Source of the DNA: Zerene cesonia
Taxonomy: Eukaryota; Arthropoda; Insecta; Lepidoptera; Pieridae
Length of the DNA: 64,000 nt
Assembly: GCF_012273895.1 (NCBI RefSeq)
Contig: NC_052126.1
Span: forward strand, 6,461,218-6,525,217
Direction: 5' to 3'
Made by a program: the position numbers and the translations under genes. Shown in pieces: positions 12,249 through 24,915 of this stretch. The number at the start of each line of letters is the position of its first letter. Position 1 is the stretch's first letter. The notes under the pieces are model-generated. The model did no database searches, had not been told where the DNA came from, and saw nothing but the letters and a program-made list of their open reading frames with translations.

Positions 12249-12427
12249 CTAGTTGCACCCGGCGAACGCTGTTCTGCCTTACTCTGATCATTTAGGGGGA
12301 TGAAAAATAGATGTTGGCCAATTCTCATAGATACCGGATAAGCACAAAAAATTTCATCAAAATCGGTCAAGCCGTTACAGAGGGGTATGGCAACGAAAAC
12401 TGTGACACGAGAATTTTATATATTAGA
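12249..12427 (-). mobile_element. Helitron-like element, family E
   Basis: CTAGTTGCACCCGGCGAACGCTGTTCTGCC, GATGTTGGCCAATTCTC, TTTCATCAAAATCGGTCAAG and ACACGAGAATTTTATATATTAGA. Confidence 0.72.
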
Positions 12428-12560
12428 TTTTATTAGCTTCACCAGTATGTTTGTATGTAAGCCACTACTTAATACTAATCTCGATTTAGACCCACTAAAC
12501 AGACAGTTTTCATTCAAAATTTCTACACTTATCATGGATCTGTGACAATATCATCCAACA

Positions 12561-12562
12561 TT

Positions 12563-12593
<31 letters not shown>
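12561..12593 (+). repeat. (TTTA)n microsatellite
   Basis: TTTATTTATTTATTTATT run, probably an old retroelement tail. Confidence 0.8.
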
Positions 12594-12594
<1 letters not shown>

Positions 12595-12999
12595 CATAAA
12601 ATGAGAGTGATCGATGAATTCATCTTATTGTCCTGATTAAGTTTACCAGGATTAAAAAATTTCCTTACATATACGTGTAAGAGTAAGAGAAACGTTATTT
12701 TAAGTGTTTTTATTATGTTTATAATTATTAGGTATATAGTATTCAATTAGCATTCTAGCGTTTAAACTTTACTCTTCCTGTTCTCTGTTATATTATTTAC
12801 GCAGCTACATCATTTAATTACAATGTTTATGACATACAAGTATATAAAATATTATACAAATATGAATTCATACTGATTTATTGGTTGTTTATAATATAGG
12901 TATTAAAGAGGGTATAAAAACGAGTTATATTCCCTACACTGCATAGTATAAATTAAAGTCGCTTCCCGCATCTGTAATGTCTATATTGATGCTAAGATC

Positions 13000-13128
13000 T
13001 TTTAAACGAAGAACTGACTTTGATGGGGTTTTTATATGCATTTTTATAGGCGATTCAAGAGGAAGGTTTATACGTATAATAACATCTATTAAAGTGCTCC
13101 GCGTGCGTAGCCGCTGGCAAAAGCTAGT
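13000..13128 (+). mobile_element. Helitron-like element, family F, 3' part
   Basis: GATTCAAGAGGAAGGTTTATACG and CCGCTGGCAAAAGCTAG. The same blocks occur at 48577-48758 and 54180-54268. Confidence 0.6.
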
Positions 13129-13243
13129 CATATAATAAATCTAAGTGCACATGTATATTTGAATCCCTTATTTTCAAAACCAACTGAACCAATTTGAGTG
13201 AAATTTTATGCATAGACCTGTTTTAAAAAGGTTCAATATATTA

Positions 13244-13246
<3 letters not shown>

Positions 13247-13288
<42 letters not shown>
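13247..13288. repeat. (TA)n microsatellite bordering the gap
   Basis: An uninterrupted TA run reaches the first N. Confidence 0.95.
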
Positions 13289-14288
13289 NNNNNNNNNNNN
13301 NNNNNNNNNNNNNNNNNNNNNNNNNNNNNNNNNNNNNNNNNNNNNNNNNNNNNNNNNNNNNNNNNNNNNNNNNNNNNNNNNNNNNNNNNNNNNNNNNNNN
13401 NNNNNNNNNNNNNNNNNNNNNNNNNNNNNNNNNNNNNNNNNNNNNNNNNNNNNNNNNNNNNNNNNNNNNNNNNNNNNNNNNNNNNNNNNNNNNNNNNNNN
13501 NNNNNNNNNNNNNNNNNNNNNNNNNNNNNNNNNNNNNNNNNNNNNNNNNNNNNNNNNNNNNNNNNNNNNNNNNNNNNNNNNNNNNNNNNNNNNNNNNNNN
13601 NNNNNNNNNNNNNNNNNNNNNNNNNNNNNNNNNNNNNNNNNNNNNNNNNNNNNNNNNNNNNNNNNNNNNNNNNNNNNNNNNNNNNNNNNNNNNNNNNNNN
13701 NNNNNNNNNNNNNNNNNNNNNNNNNNNNNNNNNNNNNNNNNNNNNNNNNNNNNNNNNNNNNNNNNNNNNNNNNNNNNNNNNNNNNNNNNNNNNNNNNNNN
13801 NNNNNNNNNNNNNNNNNNNNNNNNNNNNNNNNNNNNNNNNNNNNNNNNNNNNNNNNNNNNNNNNNNNNNNNNNNNNNNNNNNNNNNNNNNNNNNNNNNNN
13901 NNNNNNNNNNNNNNNNNNNNNNNNNNNNNNNNNNNNNNNNNNNNNNNNNNNNNNNNNNNNNNNNNNNNNNNNNNNNNNNNNNNNNNNNNNNNNNNNNNNN
14001 NNNNNNNNNNNNNNNNNNNNNNNNNNNNNNNNNNNNNNNNNNNNNNNNNNNNNNNNNNNNNNNNNNNNNNNNNNNNNNNNNNNNNNNNNNNNNNNNNNNN
14101 NNNNNNNNNNNNNNNNNNNNNNNNNNNNNNNNNNNNNNNNNNNNNNNNNNNNNNNNNNNNNNNNNNNNNNNNNNNNNNNNNNNNNNNNNNNNNNNNNNNN
14201 NNNNNNNNNNNNNNNNNNNNNNNNNNNNNNNNNNNNNNNNNNNNNNNNNNNNNNNNNNNNNNNNNNNNNNNNNNNNNNNNNNNNNNNN
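13289..14288. other. Assembly gap, 1000 N
   Basis: Exactly 1000 N, a conventional fill length, so true size is unknown. Long open frames that cross it are artefacts. Confidence 0.99.
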
Positions 14289-14635
14289 ACATTAGCAACG
14301 GGAGTCTCTATTCTATTGATTCAAAAAACGTGGTACATAATTTTTTTTTCAAATAAGTCTTGTTTTATTAATGGTTAGGTTGCCTAGGCATAATCTGACA
14401 GGCGGGGCACTCATAGATAAATGTCAGTCATTGGTCAGCAGCGACCTTTCGTGTCAAACTTAACTCCAATGGAATCCATTGGAGTGACACTGAGGTCAAG
14501 TGTCTGTACAACATAGAACCTTAACTTAATTAAGTTATTATAACTTTTACTTAAATATACATTAAATGACATAAATTTCAATTTTTATGAAATGTTCAAT
14601 GTAATTTGACGAAAATGTGTAGTCATATTACCAAC

Positions 14636-14848
14636 TAGCTGTTGCCCGCAGCTTCGTCCGTGCGATCTCAATAAATTTTCATGGTACAATCTCTCATCCC
14701 ATATTTTCTCCCCTTGGGGGTGGAATTTATCAAAATCCTTTCTCACGCGGCATAACATCTATCTGCATGCCAAATTTCATCCCGATCCGTCCAGTGTTTT
14801 GGGCTGTGCGTTGATAGATCACAGTCAGTTTGAGTTATATATATTACA
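14636..14848 (-). mobile_element. Helitron-like element, other family
   Basis: CTAGCTGTTGCCCGCAGCTTCGTCCGTG, CCTTGGGGGTGGAATTTATC and AAATTTCATCCCGATCCGTC. Related blocks occur at 11435-11600. Confidence 0.6.
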
Positions 14849-15212
14849 AAGTTATATAAATAATTAATCTTCATGTAAAATTTAACAAACTATATTATTA
14901 TAGTAGTTAGTAAGCCGAGTTTTATGTACTGCGCATGATGGTTAATAAGAAAATAAAAATTGGTCAATCATAAGTCGGAGTCGAAACACAAAAGTTTTTT
15001 TTAAAAAACATCAAGGGCATGTCCAAAAACAATTACACCCATCCAATTTGTGACCGCGCAAAAGGTTGCTTAACCGCTATATATTTATCATTTTCTGCTA
15101 TAGAGGCAACAGAAATATATCATATATGAAAATTTCAACTGTCTGCTCTGTCACGGTTCATGAGATGCAGCCTGATGACGGACGGACAGCGAAGTCTTAG
15201 TAACATTACTAG

Positions 15213-15636
15213 TATAGTATTATGTTATCTGTGGTAATAGGTTCCCGTTTTACACTTTGGATACGGAACCCTAAAAGCAACAAAACCGCAGATGTCTCTT
15301 GTCATTATATTAATCCGAAATGTAATTGAATCCATGTATAATATGCTCTAAATAGGGCTCGATCAAAGCTATCATGTTTCGATACATTACAATGCATCGT
15401 GGGTGACAAATAGTTGTCAGACAAGTCGCGCAATAAGTTACGTGGGCGCAAACAACATCGCGACATATCAAACGAAATCTGTTAATCCCATTTTAATTGA
15501 CCGTTTATTGGCAGACCGAGGTTCATTAAAATATTTTCGATTAAAATTATTTTCTAATTTATAATGTCTCTTAAGTGAGAGTCATCATTCAAGGCTTGCG
15601 CGTCGCCTACTGCACCACAGATAACATAATACTATA
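15213..15636. mobile_element. Inverted-repeat element with ATTATGTTATCTGTGGT ends (copy 1)
   Basis: The left end, TATAGTATTATGTTATCTGT(GGT), recurs as its exact complement at 15614-15636: a 23-nt perfect terminal inverted repeat enclosing about 380 bp. TA dinucleotides at the borders would suit a TA-targeting transposon, but the exact edge is ambiguous. No transposase frame is inside, so it is non-autonomous. Confidence 0.6.
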
Positions 15637-15854
15637 ATACATATACTTTAAAACCCATCAGCGCTAAAAGCGCTTAACTCGCTTGACTCGTTGTATGCAA
15701 ACGTATTGTAATTTGTTTGTTGTGTGTAACATTGTAATTGTAAAAAGTTCATCAGAAAACAGTTTTAAATTAATTCACTTTTAAAGAAACTAATCCTGCG
15801 ACATACAAACTAAGGTCGATTAAAAAAGAACCCCTAACCACAGATAACATAATA

Positions 15855-17809
15855 ATACACTAGCCTTAACGAACAACCTTTTTCTCTCATGTTCTACAAA
15901 GTTCATTTTAGCATTTATACTTTAAAGGAAACCTAACTTTAAATTAGTGGACCAACACAATATAAGCTAGAATCTAGACCTGCCCTGAGCTAACAAGCCG
16001 TAAATTCCATAAAAAGTAAATAAAGCATCTATCACTGTTGCTTACAGAGCTTTTTGTGAAGGTGTTGCCACATTGCGATTCAAAGTTTACAAAATAATTT
16101 TTAACTTTGATTTATATTTTTAACCATTTGATTCAGATTTAAATCAGTTTTAATATGAATTTGTATTATTTAAAATTGTATGAATATTCTATAATATTGA
16201 GTATTTATATTTCTTCCGCAAGTTCATATTCTAAACCAAAACTTTCTTCAGTTAATATGAGTAACTAAATCAGATATATTTTAACATATTAAAACCAATA
16301 CCTATCAATATTCGTTCACCATTCTCAATGGTTGTCTGGAATAGATGGCTAACTAGCAATAAGACAGCCTTGTGTACATATTTTTCTTTTATTTTATATA
16401 ATTTCTGTATTTTTATTCAATTAAAATTTTTGTAACATAGATTGTTGAGATATTTCTATTAAATAGGTAAATAGTTAAAGAAAGTCATGTAAATTACATC
16501 ACGCATAAAGAACGTTTGAACAGTTTGAGCGGATTCTATTAATGTCTGTTCGCTGATACTTTTTTTCGCTTAATTCGCTTGTCTTGCATCTTTATCTATC
16601 ATCCTTTTTTGAGCGAGAAAACCTTGCATAGATACTCTATCCTCGGTGGAGGAACCATGGGTTATGTCGGATTCCAGCCGACTGAAACACAATTGAGTTC
16701 GAGACGCTTTAGCGAATAGGCCTGACGTGTACATTCCTCCCCCATGTGTCGCCACCACAACTGGCTTCCACATACTGCAGCCAGCTTGTTACTGACGCTC
16801 ATTAGAAGATAATTGCATTTTATTATACATAGTAAAGGAAACTAATAAATCTTGAGCAGTTTCCACTCATTATATTCTCCTATTATGTTGTTAATACTGT
16901 GACGAGCTTTTTACTATTAAACAGATGTTAATTTAATATTTATTTTGATGAACGATATGTCATTACTGTCGTTAAATATAATGATGACTGTCGATTGAGT
17001 AATAAATAAGAAGTTCATAGAAATACCAGGAAGGGAACAGTCAATGGATGGTTTTCATTTATAAGATAACTTGATTGCGATTTATTAAATGCGCAATCGC
17101 CTGTGCGATTTATCTTAAGCGTTTAAATAGACGATTTTCATTATTTGCTATTAAATATGAATGCAATATAAGAAATAATTTTATAAATACTTTTTTTTAA
17201 ATAAAATCTCATTGCACTTTGTAGAAATGACATTTATGCATTAGTATTTTGTTATATTATGTAAATTGGGAATTTGAACTTAATGTATCTAATTGATATA
17301 AAATTATAAAGATTAATTAATAAAATGTTTGCGTTTGAGTTTGAATCTGATACCGTACAGTAAAGTAATTAAGACGTTGGAATAAATAAGTAATCGAACT
17401 ATATCTTTAAATTCGAAATATTTATTTGCATATGTTTACATTTTACCGACTCGTTCCAAATAAATTCCACAAAAACATTATCTACGTATTATTTATTAAC
17501 ACTTTATTATACAATGTACATACAGTTAACAAAAACCAATAAACAATATCTACTGCACAATTTGGCGGCCTTATCGCTTAGAAGCGATTTCTTCCAGCCA
17601 ACCTTTATTCAATGTAACTAACTCTCAATATATGAATATACTTAATGAGTTTTTTATAGATAATTAAATTATAGTGAGCGTGCTCAAAATATTTGTACAC
17701 TCAAGTGCCGCCAGCATGCGACGGCACAGTCACGATTTTAAGGGACTACACACACTTGAACATATTTAAAATTTTGAATTCATTCACTTAAGTCTTGTAA
17801 TATGTTATA
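15855..17809. other. AT-rich non-coding stretch
   Basis: A lone ACCACAGATAACATAAT motif at 15838-15854 lies at its edge. A 67-codon minus-strand frame at 16570-16773 (GGGMYTSGLFAKAS segment) is unrecognised and unsupported. Nothing else identifiable. Confidence 0.5.
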
Positions 17810-18006
17810 CTAGCTGCGCCCAGCGGTTTCACCCGCGTAAGTCCGTATCCCGTTGGAATATGGGGATAAAAAGTTGCTTATATGTTATTCCAGTTGTCCA
17901 GCTGTCTACGTACCAAATTTTATTGCAATCGGTTCAGTACTTTTTGCGTGAAAGAGTAACAAACACACACATCCTTACAAACTTTCGCATTTATAATATT
18001 AGTACG
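17810..18006 (-). mobile_element. Helitron-like element, family A, full length
   Basis: CTAGCTGCGCCCAGCGG to TAATATTAGTACGA, with all core blocks present. Confidence 0.85.
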
Positions 18007-18631
18007 AAGAAGGATTTAAAAGTCACATGAATTTATGTAATTTAACATGTTATAATGTGGCATGTTCCATATCCATGGTAAATGATATAGAGGCTTCATA
18101 CATTATTTATTGCTATTGTTTATTCATTGTTAATAAATATCATTAAAAAATAAGTGTAAAATTCAAGGAACAAATGCTCACATAACTACGCTTGCACCTT
18201 TTGGGTCCTGGAGGAATTGAATTAATACCCAACATATGATTATAACGTAACAACATTAAAAAACCTATACAGGTATTCAAAAAATGTCTGACTGCATCCT
18301 AAACATGTCATACCACGAACCACAAACTTTAAAACAGTGTTTGTTAACCAAAGCCTTATACAAAAATCCGCATCGATCCACACGATTAACTGCGAACAAG
18401 TGTACGTAATCCCAAATCGAAAGCATACGTATCACATTAAGTATCCGAGAGATTATGCTAATGCACTTTTTGGCGGGTTCTTTGAAGGTTGTACTTGACC
18501 TGTGTAATCTTTATGTAATTATATGGAACGGAATTACAAGGTGAAATTATTAGAACCGCTTGATTTATGCTTTGAAAATGATTTAAGTCAGATTAAGATA
18601 GCTCTTAGAAACACTCTAAAAATATTAATTG

Positions 18632-18858
18632 CTATCTTTTACCCGCAGCTTCACAAGCGAATAATTTGAAGTAAAATATAACCTAGTTGGGAAAGATCAC
18701 TTTTTTTCTATGTTATTATAGATATAAGCCTCACTCTTGAATTACTCTATCTTTTAAACCCAGCCTTAAAACCGCCATCAAAATCTGTTGCGTAAGTTTA
18801 GAGGTATAAGCATACAGACATATAGACGGCGGAAAGCAATTTTGTTTTATACTATTTA
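18632..18858 (-). mobile_element. Helitron-like element, family F/G, diverged
   Basis: TTACCCGCAGCTTCACAAGCG, CATCAAAATCTGTTGCGTAAG, AGCATACAGACATATAGACG and TTTTGTTTTATACTAT. The CTAG end is decayed. Confidence 0.55.
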
Positions 18859-19064
18859 TATTGGTAATGATTCACATCAATACCAGGACGTTTTAAACCA
18901 GTACTAATTCCAGTGTGGGAAAAAGGAAGAGCACGTAGACATATAACTTTTTCAAATCACAAAAAATGGGGATTCTAAATCCTGTAACACAGTTTTTACT
19001 AACACAGGCTTTAGTATCTACTAACATAATTGTACGAATTTAATACAGTTAACAAATATAATAC

Positions 19065-19233
19065 ACTAGCGGTCCACCCTGGCTTCGTCCGTGGTACATG
19101 TATAGCCTATAGCCTTCCTCAATAAATGGGCTATCTAACACTGAAAGAATTTTTCAAATCTAACCAGTAGTTCCTGAGATTAATGCGTTCAAACAAACAA
19201 ACTAACTATTCAGCTTTATAATCCTACTAATCC
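19065..19233 (-). mobile_element. Helitron-like element, family B
   Basis: CTAGCGGTCCACCCTGGCTTCG to CAGCTTTATAATCCTACTAATCC, with the core AATAAATGGGCTATCTAACA and TTCCTGAGATTAATGCG. Confidence 0.8.
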
Positions 19234-19238
19234 TACTA

Positions 19239-19436
19239 TCCTACTAAAATTATAAATGCGAAAGTTTGTAAGGATGTTTGTGTGTTTGTTGCTCTTTCAC
19301 ATAAAACTGCTGAACCGATTGCAATGAAATTTGGTACGAAGACAGCTGGACAACTGGAATAACATATGGGCAACTTTTTATCCCGATATTCCTACGGGGT
19401 ATAGACTTACGCGGGTAAACCGCGGGGCGCAGCTAG
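19239..19436 (+). mobile_element. Helitron-like element, family A, full length
   Basis: It runs from TCCTACTAAAATTATAAATG to GCGGGGCGCAGCTAG. Its 5' end lies only a few bases from the 5' end of a family B copy in the opposite orientation. Confidence 0.85.
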
Positions 19437-20010
19437 TATTAGTATAAATTCAAAGAAAATATCTACAATTTGAATTAGGTTCTATGAGTTCTATGGCCTA
19501 TAGGCGTGTATGGGAACTCTACTGGAGTATGACATTTGTAAACAGATGTCCAAAAAAGTCGATAAGAAACAAACGGAATCCATCACTACTAGTATAAGCG
19601 TTATATAGATTGAAGGAATGAACTATGGGTTATATTATCTATGGTATGGGTAACGGGAGGTGTCGCTGGTATGACGATGCTGTGATAAGCTTAGCGCATC
19701 CGTCATGCCTGGAGGTTCACTTTTTGTCACGGGACATCGAATATATAGAGGTACTTCTAGACTTTACTCGCTTGCTGCATAGCCTCAAATTGTATGGAAA
19801 AATATTCCGGAAAAGCCCGTTTGCGTAACTTTTTAGATAAATAACTAAACTGAAATAATATATGCTATAAATTATACTTTGCATAACATGAACATGAAAT
19901 AACAATTCACGGAACTGCGTTTTAGATTTCGATGATAAATCGTTCGGTTCGATAGCTCCACTTTGATTGACTTTAAAATTTAATTCTTTTGCAAAGATAT
20001 GACCGGTTTT

Positions 20011-20319
20011 GTATGTCACAGCGGGCAACTGAGCTGGTGGTTCGATGATGGTATGCGACCACCACCGCCCGTGAATATTCGCAGAGCAAGTGCCTAAGTG
20101 AATGCACTGCTCGCTTTTGAGGGCAAAGAGGTAAGAAAATGACGACTGGATAGAAGGAATAATGTGTGAGGGGTGAGGAAAAGGAAATGGACCCGGGCTC
20201 CCCCACTCACCGTACGAAACACAGTATCATGCTACTGTTTCACGCCGGTCTCGTGTGGGGGTGTGGTACTTCCCCGGTGCGAGCTAGCCCAATTAGTGCC
20301 GAAGCGTTCTCGACTTCCA
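20011..20319 (+). repeat. SINE-like repeat S1, near full length
   Basis: GTATGTCACAGCGGGCAACTGAGC to GCCGAAGCGTTCTCGACTTCC, with all S1 blocks in order. Confidence 0.72.
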
Positions 20320-20799
20320 CATTAAAAACATCTAACTCACATGGCCTTTAGCCACACTATAACATCTAGTGCAGAATGAGAGCAAAACGTATTCATATAA
20401 TAAATAATATTTCAATTTCAATTATTATTACATACTAACCGTGCCCCGCGGTTTCACCCACGTCGCACATCATGTGATGTAACCTATCCCATAAAAACAA
20501 TACTCGTGAAAAATCCAAGTCTCGCAATGCAATTCTTCTAACGTAAAAAGTTGTAAGATCCACGTAATACCAAGTGTGTTATTAATTTATTCAGTTCCTA
20601 CTTATGGGATGTTCTGTGTTTTGTTGCTACGTAATTAGCGAACCTCACAGCCATGGCCATAGATACCAATAAATTAAATCTATTATGTTTTAAATAGTAG
20701 AATTCGGCCATCGCACGAAGACACAATGTAAATACAAGTAATACATGTATTAAATTAGATGATCCTTGCTTTTACACTAGACACTGACTGTGATCCTGG

Positions 20800-20948
20800 T
20801 GCGACCATAGGAGATCCCAGGATCCCTGCTATTGTGCTTTAAGTTTGGCCGCCAATGAGGTTTTAGTGGGTAGAAATCCCACATGCTCTACTTTTCCCCC
20901 AAACCTAGAGCATCTTTGGAAGATTTCCTCCTCGTTAAAAAAAAGACA
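20800..20948 (+). repeat. SINE-like repeat with poly-A tail
   Basis: GGTTTTAGTGGGTAGAAATCCCACATGC, TTTTCCCCCAAACCTAGAGC and ATTTCCTCCTCGTTAAAAAA. The hairpin-like head and A-tail suggest a retroposed RNA. Confidence 0.5.
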
Positions 20949-21428
20949 CAGACTGTATTCTTGATACTTCTATGTCAGCTAGAAGTGCCTAGACTTTTGA
21001 TAATCGGTCTCAGAGTGATAAAATAAGAAAGTTAGACTAGTCATAAACTAGAAAGAAAGAAGGACACATAATTCCATTAACTACTGGTTCAAATTCAATT
21101 TCAAATTTCAAATTCATTTAATTTTTGCTTGCTTGGTTACTACTTCAGTTTTCATTTTTAACCACAACGAACTATAAAGCCATAGGGGGTTAAAAACATC
21201 CTGAATTGCTTTGATAAAAAGATGATACGACCGGGACGATTTTATCTTCACTTGGTGGGGGCACTGACGTGCATGTAACTGTAAAAAATCCTTAATAAAC
21301 GGACTATTCAAGACAAAAATAGATTTTAATTTTGAATGAGTAGTTTCTGAGACTAGTTCGTCCAAACTAACAGACTCCAATTTCATATTAATAATAATTG
21401 ATGATTTGGTTACAGTAAGAGTATACAA

Positions 21429-21720
21429 TTATGTTATCTGTGGTTATAGCCATAGATACATAGAATACGTATAAGAACCGCCACATATTCTCGTGTACAT
21501 GACTGCATCAATCATACCTATTTCAGCTCAGCAAAAAGTCGGTTAGCATATCTAAATTAGCATAGTATGTTAATCGCTTGTACGGTAAGACGCGTGGAGT
21601 TTTTATATTTCGCATAAATGGAAAACGAGCGTTTCAAATAACTAGATGACACCGCCATCTGTCGTGGAATGCTGTGTTGTTTGCTTGAAACTTACTTAAA
21701 CCTACCACAGATAACATAAT
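21429..21720. mobile_element. Inverted-repeat element with ATTATGTTATCTGTGGT ends (copy 2)
   Basis: ATTATGTTATCTGTGGT at 21429-21445 and its exact complement at 21704-21720 face inward in the same arrangement as copy 1. The inside is unrelated at first sight and non-coding. Confidence 0.5.
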
Positions 21721-21964
21721 ACCATATTTTTAACAGAGGCTACCAATACAGCGGGTTAATATCAGCTAAGCGCAAAAAAAGTAGCAAGAAAAAATTATGT
21801 AATATAATATTAATTATCCTCGAATTTTTCATTCAATAACGAGATTCGGCTAATCTCGCTATTAAATACAAAATGCTATATTCATGTGCCATTTTCAAAC
21901 AATGTATATTATTGTATGTACTATATATTTGTTAGTTTTATAGGCAATTTACAAATATTTGAGA

Positions 21965-22012
21965 AATTCAATCATGATACGGGATTTGAACCCGTATCTA
22001 TCGCCTTAGTGA
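21965..22012 (-). repeat. tRNA-like SINE head fragment
   Basis: The minus strand reads CACTAAGGCGATAGATACGG GTTCAAATCCCGTATCATGA: a T-arm-like stem-loop with B box. It is related to the 54.7 kb hairpin loop (shared TTCRAATCC and ATGATYRAATTT). Confidence 0.5.
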
Positions 22013-22019
22013 CTTTATT

Positions 22020-22190
22020 TTAATTTCTCTGTAAGTGCAGACGAAAAGCTACATCTGCAGTCTGTTTAAGCATGTTTTTCAAGGATTTCAAACCCTCAAA
22101 TGCGCCTTTAATGTCATCTAAGACAGCAGATTTGTAATTAAACTTTTTATTCGATTCAATACTCCAACTACCCCATGTGGTGTAATGACT
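22020..22190 (-). CDS. Candidate last coding exon, possibly of the 26.9-27.1 kb gene
   Basis: On the minus strand an AG acceptor at 22191-22192 (TTGGTTTAG, weak pyrimidine tract) opens 56 codons and a TAA at 22020-22022. An AATAAA follows at once. The peptide has a helix-forming C terminus (DDIKGAFEGLKSLKNMLKQT, ending in LHLQRN). The exon starts in phase 0, which matches the donor phase at 26864, so the two could join directly into a protein of about 147 residues. No homolog is recognised. A tRNA-like SINE head lies just downstream, so a transposon-derived frame is the alternative. Confidence 0.3.
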   Translation of the reverse strand, partial: SHYTTWGSWSIESNKKFNYKSAVLDDIKGAFEGLKSLKNMLKQTADVAFRLHLQRN

Positions 22191-22413
22191 CTAAACCAAG
22201 ATGTGGTGGTGACCAAAACTTTATCAACTTACAGCTTATTTAAGCAAATTGTCTTTACTTTTCTTTACTTATCGTATAATTTTGCAATTAAGTTTTATGT
22301 TCGGCATTCTTGCGTTTTTTATTGTGCACTGACAGTTTATTTATATTTTAAGCAGTTTTAATTAAAAACAGCAGTAAATTTATAAGTTAAAAGCCAAGTC
22401 GATTCTTGAAAAT

Positions 22414-22461
22414 GCTGTTTCGATTTATCCTTACTTATTAGTAAGGATAATTCGAAACGGC
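22414..22461. repeat. Imperfect palindrome, 21-nt arms
   Basis: GCTGTTTCGATTTATCCTTAC, six bases, then GTAAGGATAATTCGAAACGGC; two mismatches between arms. Confidence 0.6.
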
Positions 22462-22639
22462 ATAACTGTGAAAGCTACTTTGTTACTGTCTGCCTGTTTT
22501 TTCATCACGCATGAAGCACTGAACCGATTTGGATGAATTTTGGTATAAAAATAGTTTAAGACCCGAGGAAGGAATGACAGTTTGTTGTATTTGTGAAATC
22601 CATTGGGAACGAGAACGCGGAAAGTTAGTAAGCTATATC

Positions 22640-24880
22640 TGAAGAAAACCTCGTACTAAATGTTTTCACGTATATGTGCAAGAAACAAATCATATTTATT
22701 TTCAAACACAGACAAAGTCAAGCGTATAACATAGTATATAATAAGAAATTCTAATTATTATGTCGTATCCAAGGATAGTACTAACAAATAATAAATGTTT
22801 AATGCACTTGAAATATAGCCTATCGTTCGATCTAGTTTTCTAGGTCGTTACTCAGCTCTTGATAGGCATCTGAATGGTCCACACTGACAGACAGACGTTG
22901 TTAGCGCTAATAGAAGCACTAAGTCAAACCTAACATATGCTTCGGTTGTGTAACTTAGGGCTTAACCGTTATGACTTGCATTTCAAAGAATTACTTCAAT
23001 AAAATCATTAATAGAATCAAGAAACTTAAGATAATTTTTCATAGATAAATGACCTTTTTTAAAGTGGAGACTATGTTTAGACCCAGAACGGAGCTCATTT
23101 CCTTCTTCTTACCCTTCCCTTGAGAAGTTACCAAATAAGTATCCAAACCAAGCCAAAGAAGTTACCAAATAAATAAATCGTCCAAATCTATATATGTACA
23201 TAATACATAAATTTCACTGTAATTTATAATAGTGATTGTTTTCTTATTATAAGCATAATCACTTATCAAATAACATATTAGTTAAATGTCCTAGTTTAGC
23301 CACAATCATTGGGCGGTCACACCTCCCAGCATATTTAAAATTAGAAATGTTCAAATCCAGTTTGATATCAACGCAATAATAAAACTAATGATATCCAACG
23401 CCTTATCAGGTGCGCTACCGGTAGGTATAACTAAGTGGGTCAAGTGTAGCCAATAGATCACTCCCATTGGCCAGTAATTGCATTGGCCTAACCAATCATG
23501 TCACGGTATGTCACGGCGAATTAATTAGACTGGATCTTTCAATGTTGTGGAGTGATTTGTTTGATGAGACAATATCGGTTTACCTTTAAAGCAGTGTCTC
23601 AGTGGTTATATCTTTCACTTTAAAGTCTAGCGTAAAATTCTCGAAGTCATAGAAGTGTGCAAACATTATCATGGATTGCTTTATTTTTCAGCACCCATAG
23701 CTTCCATTTGGGAGGTACTAGAAAGTTCTTGCCGGTTTTGCTCTGTGTAATGAAAAACTATTTGACTATGGGTGTGTGTCCAAGAATCATACGAGCTCAC
23801 TTATGTTTGTATGGTCTAGACTAAACGAAATTGTCCTGATGATGATGATGATGATAACTTGAAGTAGAGAGAGTAGAGCAGAGATAATGAGTATTCAAAA
23901 AGTCAGTGATGCTATTGAAAATCAATTGGAAAGCATTAACTTATTAGAATTTTATCCACGTATCATAAATACATGGATAAAATTCTGTATTTTTCTTCTG
24001 TCATCTTTTCTGTATTCATATCTTTAGAATCGCGATGAAGAATATAATGGTCCTAGGTTCAATGCTCGGTGGTAATTAACAAACATAATTTGTCAGTCTG
24101 ATGTAAGGCTACCTTGTCCTAAAGAAAATTATTTAACCCTCGCAATCGTCATCAAGATAATAAATAAACTTATGAAATTATTGTATTGTCCCCGATGCTT
24201 GATAAGTGTACAAAGTTGGAATTAAATCTGTCCGTTTAGAGGTCAACATCGAATCCAAAAGAAACGGTTACATACAAAGATACAGGTGAAGTTGATAAAG
24301 TCCTGCTAAAAATGAACGCTCCATCAGGAATCAAAGAACAAGTCACATGAGATCTCGTCCATCAAACAAAAATAAAGATAAGTGGAAGTCTCACTGTTTG
24401 TCATTCAACCTTAGAAATAAATTGACCCGTTTCCAATACATAAAAAATAATTGGACCAATTAATATAATCCAAATTTGTCCAGCCACCAACACACAAACA
24501 GATAAAAGCATTACCATAGCAACCGTTCCATACAATTATACACAACATCGGACTTTCCATATTCGTTTGATCTACAATGATTTATAGATCAATGACCGTG
24601 GTTATGATCTATGTATCCTGTATCTATTAATAATTCATGCGCCGGACCTTATGGGCAAAAAATAATTTATTTATTATATTACCTTAAGTACGCATTAGTT
24701 ACATAAGTTATTGCATATTATACTGGTCCATGAATATAAACTTAATCTTAAGCCCAAAACTTCAATTCTACCTTAAGTAAGTGTTTATATCACGTCATTT
24801 CGTTCAACTACCGCCGGGTTGGAATGTCGCTTCTTTCGCTATAATATTTAAGATTCTATCTGGGTCCCATATCTCATCCA
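22640..24880. other. Probable intron or intergenic DNA
   Basis: Lies between the two candidate exons on the minus strand. Holds a fragment of the 43.6 kb-type repeat at 24190-24310 and a (GAT)n at 23837. No further exon recognised. Confidence 0.45.
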
Positions 24881-24915
24881 TGCAAATATAATTCCTCTAC
24901 AGAATTGTTATCTGA

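Noticed and set aside
13174..14356. Open frames of more than 370 codons on both strands
   Set aside because: They consist almost wholly of N from the assembly gap plus a TA repeat read as Ile-Tyr.
16570..16773. Minus-strand frame of 67 codons with a GGGMYTSG segment
   Set aside because: No homology, no splice sites and no conserved domain were recognised. It was mentioned only as part of a non-coding stretch.
21114..21428. Minus-strand frame of 104 codons
   Set aside because: Parts resemble decayed Helitron-like sequence (TTTCTGAGACTAGTTCGTCC) and the composition is not coding-like.
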